Source: Spongiibacter marinus (GTDB taxonomy: Bacteria > Pseudomonadota > Gammaproteobacteria > Pseudomonadales > Spongiibacteraceae). Taken from it: a stretch of DNA of 64,000 bases. Position numbers and translations under genes: made by a program. Below, in pieces: positions 8,223 through 16,594 of this stretch. A model generated the notes under the pieces. That model was not told where the DNA came from. It made no database searches and saw nothing but the letters and a program-made list of their open reading frames with translations. Where the stretch lies: contig NZ_JAFBBD010000001.1 of the NCBI RefSeq assembly GCF_016906995.1, positions 186,001 through 250,000 of the forward strand, in the 5' to 3' direction. Each line of letters opens with the position of its first letter. Position 1 is the first letter of the stretch.

Positions 8223-9116
8223 ATGCTTGAGCAGGAAATCCGGCAATTCCTTGACTATCAGCGCGATGTCCGACGGCTTTCTCCCCATACAGTGGAGGCC
8301 TACCAGCGCGACCTGAGCAAGCTCGCCAATTATTGCCAAGAGCGCAAACTGACGCACAGCGACGCGCTCGACGCCGCCCATATCCGCCAGTTAATTGCCC
8401 AGCAACGAAGCAGTGGCGCCTCTCCGGCGAGCATCCAGCGGCAACTGTCATCACTGCGCAGTTTTTACCAGCATCGTCAACGCGATTTCGGTGCGAAGAA
8501 AAACCCCGCCAGTGGAATCGCCGCACCGCGACGGGGGCGCCCCCTGCCTAAAACACTCAATGCAGAAGCGATAGCGCAATTGCTTGCCTTTCCGGGAAGT
8601 GAGCCGATTGATCTGCGTGACCGCGCCATAATGGAGTTGTTTTATTCATCGGGCCTGCGTCTCGCTGAGCTCGCCGACCTGGACGTCGACGATATTGATC
8701 TGCGCGAAGGACTAGTTGCGGTCACCGGCAAAGGACGCAAGAGCCGCACACTCCCTGTGGGCCGGCTGGCGTGCCAGGCAGTTAAGCGCTGGCTGCGCTG
8801 TCGCCCCCAGCCGCAAGACACCGCGCTCTTCACCAGCATGCGCGGCGGGCGCCTTGGCCACCGCGCAATTCAGGGTCGCATCAAACTTCGGGCCCGGCAG
8901 CAAGGTATCCCTGAAAACCTTCACCCACACATGCTGCGGCACTCCTTTGCCAGCCACCTATTGGAATCCAGCAGCGACTTGCGCGGCGTACAAGAATTAC
9001 TGGGTCACGCAAACTTATCCACGACCCAGGTATATACGCACTTGGATTTTCAGCACCTCGCCAAGGTTTATGATCAGGCTCACCCCAGAGCGGGACGCAA
9101 AACCAGAAAGGACTAG
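8223..9116 (+). CDS. xerC: Site-specific tyrosine recombinase XerC
   Basis: XerC, 297 residues (E. coli 298). It resolves chromosome dimers at dif together with XerD. The N-terminal SAM-like core-binding domain covers about 1-85. The catalytic set is complete: Arg146 (SGLRLAEL), Lys170 (TGKGRKSR), His236 and Arg239 (HPHMLRH), His262 (GHANLSTTQ) and nucleophile Tyr271 (VYTHLD). Two bases separate it from the HAD phosphatase gene, as in the E. coli xerC-yigB pair. DUF484 and dapF, usual upstream partners, are not adjacent here. The call is XerC rather than XerD because of the yigB linkage and the C-terminal sequence. Confidence 0.95.
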   Translation: MLEQEIRQFLDYQRDVRRLSPHTVEAYQRDLSKLANYCQERKLTHSDALDAAHIRQLIAQQRSSGASPASIQRQLSSLRSFYQHRQRDFGAKKNPASGIAAPRRGRPLPKTLNAEAIAQLLAFPGSEPIDLRDRAIMELFYSSGLRLAELADLDVDDIDLREGLVAVTGKGRKSRTLPVGRLACQAVKRWLRCRPQPQDTALFTSMRGGRLGHRAIQGRIKLRARQQGIPENLHPHMLRHSFASHLLESSSDLRGVQELLGHANLSTTQVYTHLDFQHLAKVYDQAHPRAGRKTRKD

Positions 9117-9118
9117 CC

Positions 9119-9826
9119 ATGGCACGCATTCGCGCAATTAGCTTTGATCTCGACGACACACTCTGGCCAAGCCGCCCGGTGCTGGAGTCCGCAGAGCGCG
9201 TGTTTCAGCAAAAAGCACTGGAGCTTGCACCAAAGCTCGCGGAAAATTACCCCGCCGAAGCGCTGCGCGAGCATCGCCTTGCGTTATTGAAGCAGCAACC
9301 CGCACTGCGTCACCAGATCAGTGAATGGCGTCGACTCAGTTTGGAACTTGCCCTGCGCGATTGCGGCTATGGCGAGCAGAGTCCCGAGATCGCTGCCGAA
9401 GTCTTTACTCACTTCATTGCAGCTCGCCAAAATGTTCAACTCTTTCAGCATGTAGAAGAGGTGTTACGCACGCTTAGCGAGCGATTCCTTTTGGTCAGCT
9501 TAACCAATGGCAACGCGGACCTGCGCAAGCACCCCTGCAGTCGACATTTTCACGCCTGCATAAAAGCGGAGGACATCGGCATTAGCAAACCCGACCCTGC
9601 TGCCTTTCACGCCGCGCTCACTGCCGCCGGCTGTGCGAAGGATGAGTTGCTTCATATTGGCGACCACCCACGGGATGATATTGACGGCGCGCAGGGGGCG
9701 GGCTTAACCAGCATTCAAGCCCTGATGCCTGGCATTGGCCGCGAAAAGCACGCGGGGGCTCAAGGCCACTTTACAGATTGGCGCGAGCTGCCCACGCTTA
9801 TCGAGCAGGCTGAAAATAGGCGTTAA
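9119..9826 (+). CDS. yigB: HAD-family phosphatase, YigB-like
   Basis: HAD superfamily hydrolase, 235 residues, with all four motifs: DLDDTLW (10-16), SLTNGNAD, KPDPAAF and GDHPRDDIDGA. E. coli YigB dephosphorylates FMN (riboflavin 5'-phosphate) and several sugar phosphates. The position directly after xerC, with a 2-base gap, supports orthology. It is cytoplasmic and Mg-dependent. Its TAA overlaps the TAA of the convergent small gene by two bases. Confidence 0.88.
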   Translation: MARIRAISFDLDDTLWPSRPVLESAERVFQQKALELAPKLAENYPAEALREHRLALLKQQPALRHQISEWRRLSLELALRDCGYGEQSPEIAAEVFTHFIAARQNVQLFQHVEEVLRTLSERFLLVSLTNGNADLRKHPCSRHFHACIKAEDIGISKPDPAAFHAALTAAGCAKDELLHIGDHPRDDIDGAQGAGLTSIQALMPGIGREKHAGAQGHFTDWRELPTLIEQAENRR

Positions 9827-10021
9827 ACGCCGTCTAGATCAGCATCCGCGTGCCCGCTGCGCATATGCGGCTCAAGCTCAGTAATATGACCACCGTGCGC
9901 CAGGAATTCAGCGACGTCCCTAGCGAGTTGTTCCCGCATTCGGTCGTGACTCGTCAGCGGCTCATTCACGCCTAAGCCAAGGTGTTTTTTTTGTATCACC
10001 GCCTCGAACTTTTGATCCCAT
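9823..10021 (-). pseudogene. Small conserved-looking gene with its frame broken at an A8 run
   Basis: The ATG at 10021 has an excellent ribosome site (GGAGGG, 7 bases upstream) but its frame stops after 19 residues. The adjacent frame is open from 10020 to a TAA at 9823. It encodes a protein-like sequence with LARDVAEFLAHGG and ITELEPHM. The two frames would join if the A8 run in the coding strand (forward T8 at 9985-9992) were one base shorter, giving about 65 residues. Alternatives are a sequencing error, transcriptional slippage, a real mutation, or a start at the poorly spaced GTG at 9999 (58 residues). The LARxxxEFLxxGG pattern recalls the C-terminus of the Pseudomonas RNA-polymerase factor SutA, from memory and unverified. 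Confidence 0.55.
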
Positions 10022-10176
10022 CAGCTTACCCTCCGCGTTGGAGAACAGTCAGTCGTCACCGCTTTATACTGCGACCCCAGCCGGGCTGACAAGCGCCTTA
10101 TTAGGCTTTTTCGTTATGTCACTCAGGCAATATCTACTCAAACAATAATAATGCGTTGATTGACGAACATTCAGGC

Positions 10177-10201
10177 AAAAAAAATGGCGCCGAAGCGCCA
10201 T
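10177..10201 (-). terminator. Rho-independent terminator of glnK (copy 1)
   Basis: On the minus strand, a 7-bp stem ATGGCGC / GCGCCAT closes a TTCG tetraloop and is followed by seven T. It lies about 20 bases after the glnK stop codon. Confidence 0.93.
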
Positions 10202-10221
10202 TCACTAAAAAGCTCTGCCGG

Positions 10222-10602
<381 letters not shown>

Positions 10603-10619
10603 CTAGGCCCAGTACCCTT

Positions 10620-10635
10620 GGCAAGCGTAGCGCCA
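10620..10635 (-). promoter_or_regulatory. Sigma-54 promoter of glnK copy 1
   Basis: Minus-strand TGGCGCTACGCTTGCC has the -24 GG and -12 GC separated by ten bases and the full TTGC of the RpoN consensus. Transcription would begin near 10609, 48 bases before the ATG. I found no NtrC-type palindrome within the next 150 bases upstream, which lie in the amt terminator and 3' coding end. Confidence 0.75.
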
Positions 10636-10660
10636 TTGCCGCAGCCTATCCCTACAACGG

Positions 10661-10684
10661 CAAAAGGGCGCCGCAAGGGCGCCC
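10661..10684 (-). terminator. Terminator of amt
   Basis: Minus-strand stem GGGCGCC / GGCGCCC with a 5-base loop, followed by TTTTG. It lies 22 bases after the amt stop codon and isolates amt from glnK copy 1. Confidence 0.8.
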
Positions 10685-10705
10685 TGATCAAAAGGAGGCG
10701 TTGAC

Positions 10706-11965
10706 TTAGCTCTTCACAAACTCGGGGTATGCTTCCATACCGCAGTCTGCCAAGTCCATGCCTTCGTATTCTTCCTCTTCGGTAACACGGATACCCATGA
10801 CCATTTTCAGTACCAGCCAAACTACCAGGCTTGCACCAAATACCCAGCCAAAGATGGTTGCAGCGCCGATCAGCTGACCGCTGAAGCTCGCACCGTCGTT
10901 GGTAACTGGCACCAGCAGCAGACCCAGAAGACCCACAACACCGTGAACAGAGATGGCACCAACGGGGTCGTCGATTTTCAGCTTATCGAGAGCCAGGATG
11001 CTGAATACCACCAGTACACCACCCGCGGCACCGAACAAGGTCGCTTGCAAGGCAGTAGGTGTAGAAGGTTCTGCAGTAATCGCTACCAGACCAGCAAGCG
11101 CACCGTTCAGCAGCATAGTCAGGTCAGCTTTGCCGAATAAGATGCGGGCTACCGCCAGGGCTGCTACGGCACCACCGGCTGCTGCCGCGTTGGTGTTCAA
11201 AAAGACCATGGCAACAGAGTGTGCGTTAGCAGCATCGCCAAGTTTCAGTACTGAGCCACCGTTGAAGCCGAACCAACCCATCCACAGGATGAAAGTACCC
11301 AAGGTCGCCAGTGGCAGGTTTGCACCAGGGATCGCGTTAACCTGACCGTTTGCACCGTATTTGCCCTTACGAGCACCGAGCAGCAACACGCCAGCCAGCG
11401 CCGCAGCGGCACCTGCCATGTGTACAATGCCCGAGCCAGCAAAGTCAGAGAAGCCAAGGTCGCCGAGGTTATACAAACCGAATACGTCGTTGCCACCCCA
11501 GGTCCAAGACCCTTCCAGCGGATAGATCACACCCGTCATCACAACCGCGAAGGCCAGGAATGCCCAAAGCTTCATGCGCTCAGCCACTGCACCGGATACG
11601 ATCGACATTGCGGTTGCAACGAAGACTACCTGGAAGAAGAAGTCGGAAGCGCCAGAGTACACTGAACCGCCGTCAAAGCCGGCTTCTGCCGAGTCTGCCA
11701 ACACGCCTTCAAGGTCGAAGTCGCCAATGCCACTTAACAAGATGTCACCGCCGTACATGATCGCGTAACCGCACACCAAGTACATGATGCAGCTGATCGC
11801 AAACAACGCGACGTTTTTAGTCAGGATTTCTGTGGTGTTTTTGCTGCGAACCAAGCCCGCTTCTAGCATGGCAAAGCCTGCAGCCATCCACATTACAAGT
11901 GCGCCACAGACAAGAAAGTAAAACGTGTCCATTGCGTACTGAAGTTCAAAAATTTGATTTTCCAC
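10706..11965 (-). CDS. amtB: Ammonium transporter Amt
   Basis: Amt/MEP/Rh channel, 419 residues, with about eleven predicted membrane helices. Family signatures include the N-terminal FMLEAGLVR-like AMLEAGLVRSKN, the pore-region DFAGSGIVHMAGA and the second pore histidine in the SVHGVVG segment. It conducts ammonium or ammonia across the inner membrane and is gated by GlnK binding. The GTG start at 11965 has GGAGGA 7 bases upstream; there is no upstream alternative. It follows glnK copy 2 by 70 bases without a terminator. The C-terminal tail is acidic (EEEEYEGMDL), as in gammaproteobacterial Amt. Confidence 0.95.
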   Translation of the reverse strand: MENQIFELQYAMDTFYFLVCGALVMWMAAGFAMLEAGLVRSKNTTEILTKNVALFAISCIMYLVCGYAIMYGGDILLSGIGDFDLEGVLADSAEAGFDGGSVYSGASDFFFQVVFVATAMSIVSGAVAERMKLWAFLAFAVVMTGVIYPLEGSWTWGGNDVFGLYNLGDLGFSDFAGSGIVHMAGAAAALAGVLLLGARKGKYGANGQVNAIPGANLPLATLGTFILWMGWFGFNGGSVLKLGDAANAHSVAMVFLNTNAAAAGGAVAALAVARILFGKADLTMLLNGALAGLVAITAEPSTPTALQATLFGAAGGVLVVFSILALDKLKIDDPVGAISVHGVVGLLGLLLVPVTNDGASFSGQLIGAATIFGWVFGASLVVWLVLKMVMGIRVTEEEEYEGMDLADCGMEAYPEFVKS

Positions 11966-12035
11966 TGGGATTCCTCCGGAAAAATTTGGGGGCCTACTGC
12001 TTTACCACCACCGCGTGGCGGGTAGCCCGCTACTC

Positions 12036-12386
<351 letters not shown>

Positions 12387-12404
12387 CTAATAGCCTTGAG
12401 GGCA

Positions 12405-12426
12405 GGCGGGCACTGGAGTACCCGCC
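12405..12426 (-). other. Intercistronic hairpin between torF and glnK
   Basis: Inverted repeat GGCGGGTACT / AGTGCCCGCC (one G-T pair) with a two-base loop and no T run, 9 bases after the torF stop. It may stabilise the torF message or trim downstream expression. This is inference. Confidence 0.5.
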
Positions 12427-12435
12427 GCGATCTAA

Positions 12436-13125
12436 TTACAGGCTTTTTGAGATAGAGAAGACGAAACGGTCGTCTGCAGCGCCGTCAGCCGCCGCGTCGT
12501 TGTCAACGTCAGTGCCGTAGTAGGCCAACGTCAGCGTCACATCGGCAACGTCGTAGTTAGCACCGATCATGTAATCGATGTAACTATCGTCGTCATCGAC
12601 CAGGCCGTCTTCATCTGTGGTTGTTTGACCCACGTGGAAGTCAAGGCTTACGTCTTCCGCTACGCTCATGCTGTAGTCGAGGTTAATTACCGTTGCGTCA
12701 CCGTTGCCATCACCCAAGTAATCAGGTGAGTACACCAGGCCAAAGCTGAAGTCCGATACAGATACCGACGCAATATATTCTTGGTAATTCAGAGCTGCCT
12801 CATCACCGGGGTACATAAAGTGAACAACACCCAGGTCAAGGCCGACACCTTCAGCTACATCGAAGGCATAACCGCCGTAGAAATCCATCTCGGTGGTTAC
12901 TTCACTGCCGAAATCGACGTTAGACGCCCAAGTACCAACGTAAAAGCCGTTACCAAAGTCGACGTCAAAGCCGCCTTGGATGGCGCCTTTCTCACTAGTT
13001 TGTGAGTAGCCACGGAACACATAGTCCGTTGCCATTGTCACGTTACCGCTAATTTCCGCAGCTGACGCCGCGAAAGGGGCTGCTGTTACAACTGCTACAC
13101 CAAGCATTTTTTTCCAAGTGTTCAT
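12436..13125 (-). CDS. TorF family putative porin (Gcw_chp, TIGR02001)
   Basis: Outer-membrane beta-barrel protein, 229 residues. The signal peptide (MNTWKKMLGVAVVTAAPFA, cleavage after ASA) leads into ISGNVTMATDYVFRGYSQ, the signature of the TIGR02001 porin-like family. Alternating aromatic and polar strands and a terminal aromatic-like motif (FVFSISKSL) suggest a barrel. The family often precedes glnK-amt, and a role in uptake of nitrogenous solutes is inferred from that linkage. It is first gene of the unit driven by the sigma-54 promoter at 13204-13219. The mature protein is very acidic (many DD and DED clusters in loops), fitting a saline habitat. Confidence 0.87.
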   Translation of the reverse strand: MNTWKKMLGVAVVTAAPFAASAAEISGNVTMATDYVFRGYSQTSEKGAIQGGFDVDFGNGFYVGTWASNVDFGSEVTTEMDFYGGYAFDVAEGVGLDLGVVHFMYPGDEAALNYQEYIASVSVSDFSFGLVYSPDYLGDGNGDATVINLDYSMSVAEDVSLDFHVGQTTTDEDGLVDDDDSYIDYMIGANYDVADVTLTLAYYGTDVDNDAAADGAADDRFVFSISKSL

Positions 13126-13203
13126 GTTCTAGTCTCCGATAGTCTTCTCTCGTTGAACGTATGCGGTTAAGGGAAGGCCCTGAACATCACATGCCTAGCT
13201 CTA

Positions 13204-13219
13204 TGCATGGGGCGTGCCA
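13204..13219 (-). promoter_or_regulatory. Sigma-54 promoter of torF-glnK-amt
   Basis: Minus-strand TGGCACGCCCCATGCA matches the RpoN consensus TGGCACG-N4-TTGCA at all but one base, with GG and GC ten bases apart. The start site would be near 13193, 68 bases upstream of torF. Confidence 0.88.
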
Positions 13220-13322
13220 GGTTTTAAAGCGCCCAAAATCAGGGCTTTCCCGCCACAAAACACCCCTTCACGCCCCTTTCCGCACTATTTCAGATCACAA
13301 AACAACAACACACCTGAGCTAA

Positions 13323-13337
13323 GCACCATATCGGTGC
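13323..13337. promoter_or_regulatory. NtrC-like enhancer site
   Basis: GCACC-ATATC-GGTGC is a perfect inverted repeat with the GCAC-N7-GTGC core of NtrC sites. It lies about 137 bases upstream of the predicted torF start, a normal enhancer distance for a sigma-54 promoter. Together they imply nitrogen-limitation control of the porin-PII-Amt unit. Confidence 0.75.
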
Positions 13338-13464
13338 AATTTCACATTACTCTCGTTTGCCGCCCCTAAACAGCGCAAACATCGCCGGGAACAAAAACTG
13401 TGCACGCTCTGCGACGCCGTGCAAAAGTGCGATAAACTGTCGCCAGCAACGAGAGAGTATCGCC

Positions 13465-13722
13465 ATGGCAAAACCCGACTTTATTTCCCAACTTGCTGAA
13501 CAGGCCGGGCGCCTGATCAGCCAAGGCCCGGATATTCAGCAAGACATCGAAGCCAAACTGCAGGCACTACTACAAAGCGCCTTCAGCAAGATGAATGTGG
13601 TATCGAGAGACGAATTCGATGCGCAAACCGCGGTGCTCAATCGCACCCGCGCTCGTCTGGAAGCCGCCGAGCGGCAGCTGGCCGAGATTACTGCCAGTTT
13701 GGAAAGTGCCGAGAATAAATAA
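13465..13722 (+). CDS. ubiK: Ubiquinone biosynthesis accessory factor UbiK
   Basis: BMFP-domain (YqiC/UbiK) protein, 85 residues. It has an N-terminal amphipathic part (FISQLAEQAGRLIS) and a C-terminal trimeric coiled coil (about 50-82, FDAQTAVLNRTRARLEAAE). UbiK assists the ubiquinone-biosynthesis complex together with UbiJ under aerobic conditions. The ATG at 13465 is preceded by GAGAGAG. The comM homologue follows 60 bases downstream; this linkage is common in Pseudomonas relatives. Confidence 0.9.
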   Translation: MAKPDFISQLAEQAGRLISQGPDIQQDIEAKLQALLQSAFSKMNVVSRDEFDAQTAVLNRTRARLEAAERQLAEITASLESAENK

Positions 13723-13782
13723 ACCGTCTTGCGCGCAGCAGGACGGTTGCTCGCAATTGCAAAAATACTCAGGGATTGAGTT

Positions 13783-15261
13783 ATGCCACTGGCCACTGTA
13801 CACAGCCGTGCGCGCCTCGGGGTAGATGCCCCACTCGTCACCATAGAGGTGCACCTTTCCGCCGGACTTCCGGCCTTCAATATTGTCGGGCTGCCGGAAG
13901 CAACCGTACGCGAAGCCAAAGACCGCGTGCGCTCGGCGCTGATCAACTCTCACTTTACCTTTCCCGTCAGCCGCATCACCGTCAACTTAGCGCCAGCAGA
14001 CCTACCCAAAGAGGGCGGCCGCTTTGACCTGCCTATCGCCATCGGCATCCTCGTTGCCAGCGGCCAATTACAACAACGCGAGACCGAGTCCTATGAGTTC
14101 ATCGGTGAGCTGGGGCTAAGCGGCGAGCTGAGAACGGTCAATGCTGCCCTGCCCACCGCCCTGGCAACCACAGACGCATCCAGGCAACTGGTCTTGCCCG
14201 CCGGCAGCGCCTCACTGGCAGAGCTGCTCCCCCCGGATACATTGCAGGAGGCCACAGATCTGCTTGGCGTGGTGGCTTTTCTAAAGGGCCAGCAGAGTTT
14301 GGGGCCGCCGACAGACGCCGCCGATACACGGCCCGCTGCCTATCCGGACATGCGCGATGTACGCGGTCAGTTGTTGGCAAAGCGTGGGCTGGAGATCGCT
14401 GCAGCGGGATTTCACAGCCTGCTATTTAGCGGCCCTCCCGGCACGGGTAAAACGCTGTTAGCAAGTCGGCTGCCAGGCATTCTGCCGCCCCCTACCGAGC
14501 AGGAATGTCGCGAAATCGCCATTGTCCAGTCGATCGTTGGCCAACCACTGCAGCTTCAGCGCCCATTTCGCAACCCACATCACACCGCCTCGGCCGCCGC
14601 GCTTGTCGGCGGCGGCAGTAGCCCGCGCCCCGGTGAAATCAGCCTTGCTCATCGCGGCGTGCTTTTCCTCGATGAATTGCCCGAGTACCCGCGCAAAGTG
14701 CTGGAAGTACTGCGCGAGCCCATAGAATCGGGCGAGGTGGTCATCTCCAGAGCGCGCCATCAACTCCGATTTCCGGCTCGATTCGCTTTGGTAGCGGCCA
14801 TGAATCCTTGCCCCTGCGGCTTTGACGGCGATCCCCAAAAGGCCTGTCGTTGCACCCCCGACCAAATACTGCGCTACCGCAGCCGTGTATCGGGGCCCTT
14901 GTTGGACAGGATTGACTTGCGCTTGCGCCTGAATCGCATGGCCGCCGGTGAGCTACAAGACAGCCCTGAGGGCGAACCCAGCGACGCCATACGCGCTCGG
15001 GTGAGCGCAGCGCATCAGCGCCAGCTCGACCGCCAGGGCTGCAGCAACGCCCTGCTTGATGCCGGGCAGCTCAGCCGGTTTTGCCCCTTAGATACCGAGG
15101 GTAAAGCCTTCATCCGGGACATCGAAGCGCGCATCAACCTCAGTGCGCGCGGCCAGCACCGCCTGATAAAGACGGCGCGCACCATCGCCGACCTCGAAAG
15201 CAGCAACGATATTGGCCTGAAGCACTTGCGCGAGGCCGCGCTCTACCGCGGAGAACTCTGA
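13783..15261 (+). CDS. comM: YifB/ComM family Mg-chelatase-like AAA+ ATPase
   Basis: ComM-type hexameric helicase, 492 residues. In Vibrio, ComM promotes branch migration during natural transformation. The N-terminal ChlI-like domain spans about 20-140 (NIVGLPEATVREAKDRVRSA). The Walker A GPPGTGKT lies near 217-224 and Walker B LFLDELPE near 293-300. A CPCG...CRC zinc-binding loop follows and a C-terminal Mg_chelatase_C domain closes the protein. It lies downstream of ubiK. Whether this host is transformable cannot be judged here, although type IV pilus retraction genes lie elsewhere in the window. Confidence 0.93.
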   Translation: MPLATVHSRARLGVDAPLVTIEVHLSAGLPAFNIVGLPEATVREAKDRVRSALINSHFTFPVSRITVNLAPADLPKEGGRFDLPIAIGILVASGQLQQRETESYEFIGELGLSGELRTVNAALPTALATTDASRQLVLPAGSASLAELLPPDTLQEATDLLGVVAFLKGQQSLGPPTDAADTRPAAYPDMRDVRGQLLAKRGLEIAAAGFHSLLFSGPPGTGKTLLASRLPGILPPPTEQECREIAIVQSIVGQPLQLQRPFRNPHHTASAAALVGGGSSPRPGEISLAHRGVLFLDELPEYPRKVLEVLREPIESGEVVISRARHQLRFPARFALVAAMNPCPCGFDGDPQKACRCTPDQILRYRSRVSGPLLDRIDLRLRLNRMAAGELQDSPEGEPSDAIRARVSAAHQRQLDRQGCSNALLDAGQLSRFCPLDTEGKAFIRDIEARINLSARGQHRLIKTARTIADLESSNDIGLKHLREAALYRGEL

Positions 15262-15352
15262 CCCCAGGTAGGTGACTATACGAATCTATTTCACAGCCAT
15301 CGGCACTTACAATCGAACACCATATAAGAAGAACTTCTAGGATTTCGGGGTT

Positions 15353-16591
15353 ATGCCGAATGTTTTGATCGTCGAGGACAACCGCTCGCTGGCCAGCATG
15401 GCCAGAGCAATTATCGAGGATATTCCCGGCTTTCAGGCCTGTGTCGCTGCCAGCGGCGCTGAAGCAAAACAGTTAATACGCGACACCAAAACGCCCTTTA
15501 CCGCCGCCCTCGTCGACTTAAACCTACCTGACGCCCCCAATGGCGAAGTGGTACCGGTGGTGCAATCCTTTGACATCCCCGTGGTGGTGCTAACCGGCTT
15601 CTTCGGCGACGAGCTGCGCAATCGCATGATCGAGCTCGGTGTTGTCGACTACGTGCTAAAGAAGAACATTAGCGCCTACGACTATGCCAGTCGGCTGGTT
15701 GAGCGTATTCATCGCAATCGCAGCACGCAGGTATTGGTTGTCGATGACTCGCCATCGGCCGCCGCCATGCTGAAGCGCTACTTGGAAATTCAGTGTCTGA
15801 ATGTGTTGGTTTGCCACAACGGCCAAGAGGCCCTCGACTGTATTCGCGAGCAACCCAATATCCGCCTGGTCCTGACTGACTACAATATGCCGGTATTGGA
15901 CGGCTTCGACTTTATTCAACAAGTACGCGCCAAGTACGCGAAGGATCAACTAGCGATCATTGGCCTGTCCAGCTCTAACGACGCCCGGCTCTCTGCGCGT
16001 TTTCTAAAAAGTGGCGCCAATGACTTTATTAGCAAACCCTTTGGCTACGAGGAGCTGCTCTGCCGGGTAAACCAAAACCTGGAATACATGGATCGCATCG
16101 ACGAGATACGAGACGCGGCAAATCGCGACTACCTGACCAAGCTCTACAACCGCCGCTATTTTTTCAGTGAGGCGCAATTGCGTCATCAGCAAGCGCAGTT
16201 TCAAGAACTGCCGCTGTCGGTTGCCATGCTGGATATCGATCATTTTAAGCATATTAATGACAGCCTCGGCCACGACGCTGGCGACACGGCGCTAAAACAC
16301 CTCGCAGCGCTGCTGCAATCCGCCTTCCCTGACGATCTGATCGCCCGTTTCGGCGGTGAGGAATTTTGCATACTCAGCGAGCAAAATGCCGAACACACCT
16401 TTGATCGACTCGACGACTTTCGCCGCAAACTGGCCAACAATCCGGTCAAGGAAAACGGCTACGATATTACGCTGTCCGTCAGCGGCGGCTTGAGCAATGG
16501 CCAAGATGACAGTCTGGATACACTGATAAAAATGGCTGACAGCAAGCTTTACCAAGCGAAAGAATCCGGTCGCAATCGCATTGTTGTGTAG
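15353..16591 (+). CDS. Two-receiver response regulator with GGDEF diguanylate cyclase domain
   Basis: 412 residues in the order REC-REC-GGDEF. The first receiver has acidic ED at 8-9 and phosphoacceptor Asp in ALVDLNLP. The second starts LVVDDSPS near 126 with acceptor Asp in LTDYNMPVLDG and conserved Lys in ISKPFG. The cyclase domain has the active-site GGEEF at residues 334-338 and D/N substrate contacts in MLDIDHFKHIND. It should make c-di-GMP when phosphorylated. The RxxD inhibitory site normally five residues before GGEEF is not present (the region reads FPDDLIARF). It stands alone between comM and a convergent AraC gene; no cognate kinase is adjacent. Confidence 0.9.
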   Translation: MPNVLIVEDNRSLASMARAIIEDIPGFQACVAASGAEAKQLIRDTKTPFTAALVDLNLPDAPNGEVVPVVQSFDIPVVVLTGFFGDELRNRMIELGVVDYVLKKNISAYDYASRLVERIHRNRSTQVLVVDDSPSAAAMLKRYLEIQCLNVLVCHNGQEALDCIREQPNIRLVLTDYNMPVLDGFDFIQQVRAKYAKDQLAIIGLSSSNDARLSARFLKSGANDFISKPFGYEELLCRVNQNLEYMDRIDEIRDAANRDYLTKLYNRRYFFSEAQLRHQQAQFQELPLSVAMLDIDHFKHINDSLGHDAGDTALKHLAALLQSAFPDDLIARFGGEEFCILSEQNAEHTFDRLDDFRRKLANNPVKENGYDITLSVSGGLSNGQDDSLDTLIKMADSKLYQAKESGRNRIVV

Positions 16592-16594
16592 GGC

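Larger units (their letters stand above)
13126..13464. other. Intergenic control region between torF and ubiK
   Basis: 339 bases without a gene. It holds the torF sigma-54 promoter and an NtrC-like palindrome (listed separately). The rest up to ubiK shows no clear terminator; the ubiK promoter must lie here but has no convincing consensus boxes. Confidence 0.7.

Noticed and set aside
10091-10112. Hairpin GCCT/AGGC followed by five T
   Set aside because: Only 4 bp of stem and more than 260 bases from the nearest + strand stop; not a convincing terminator.
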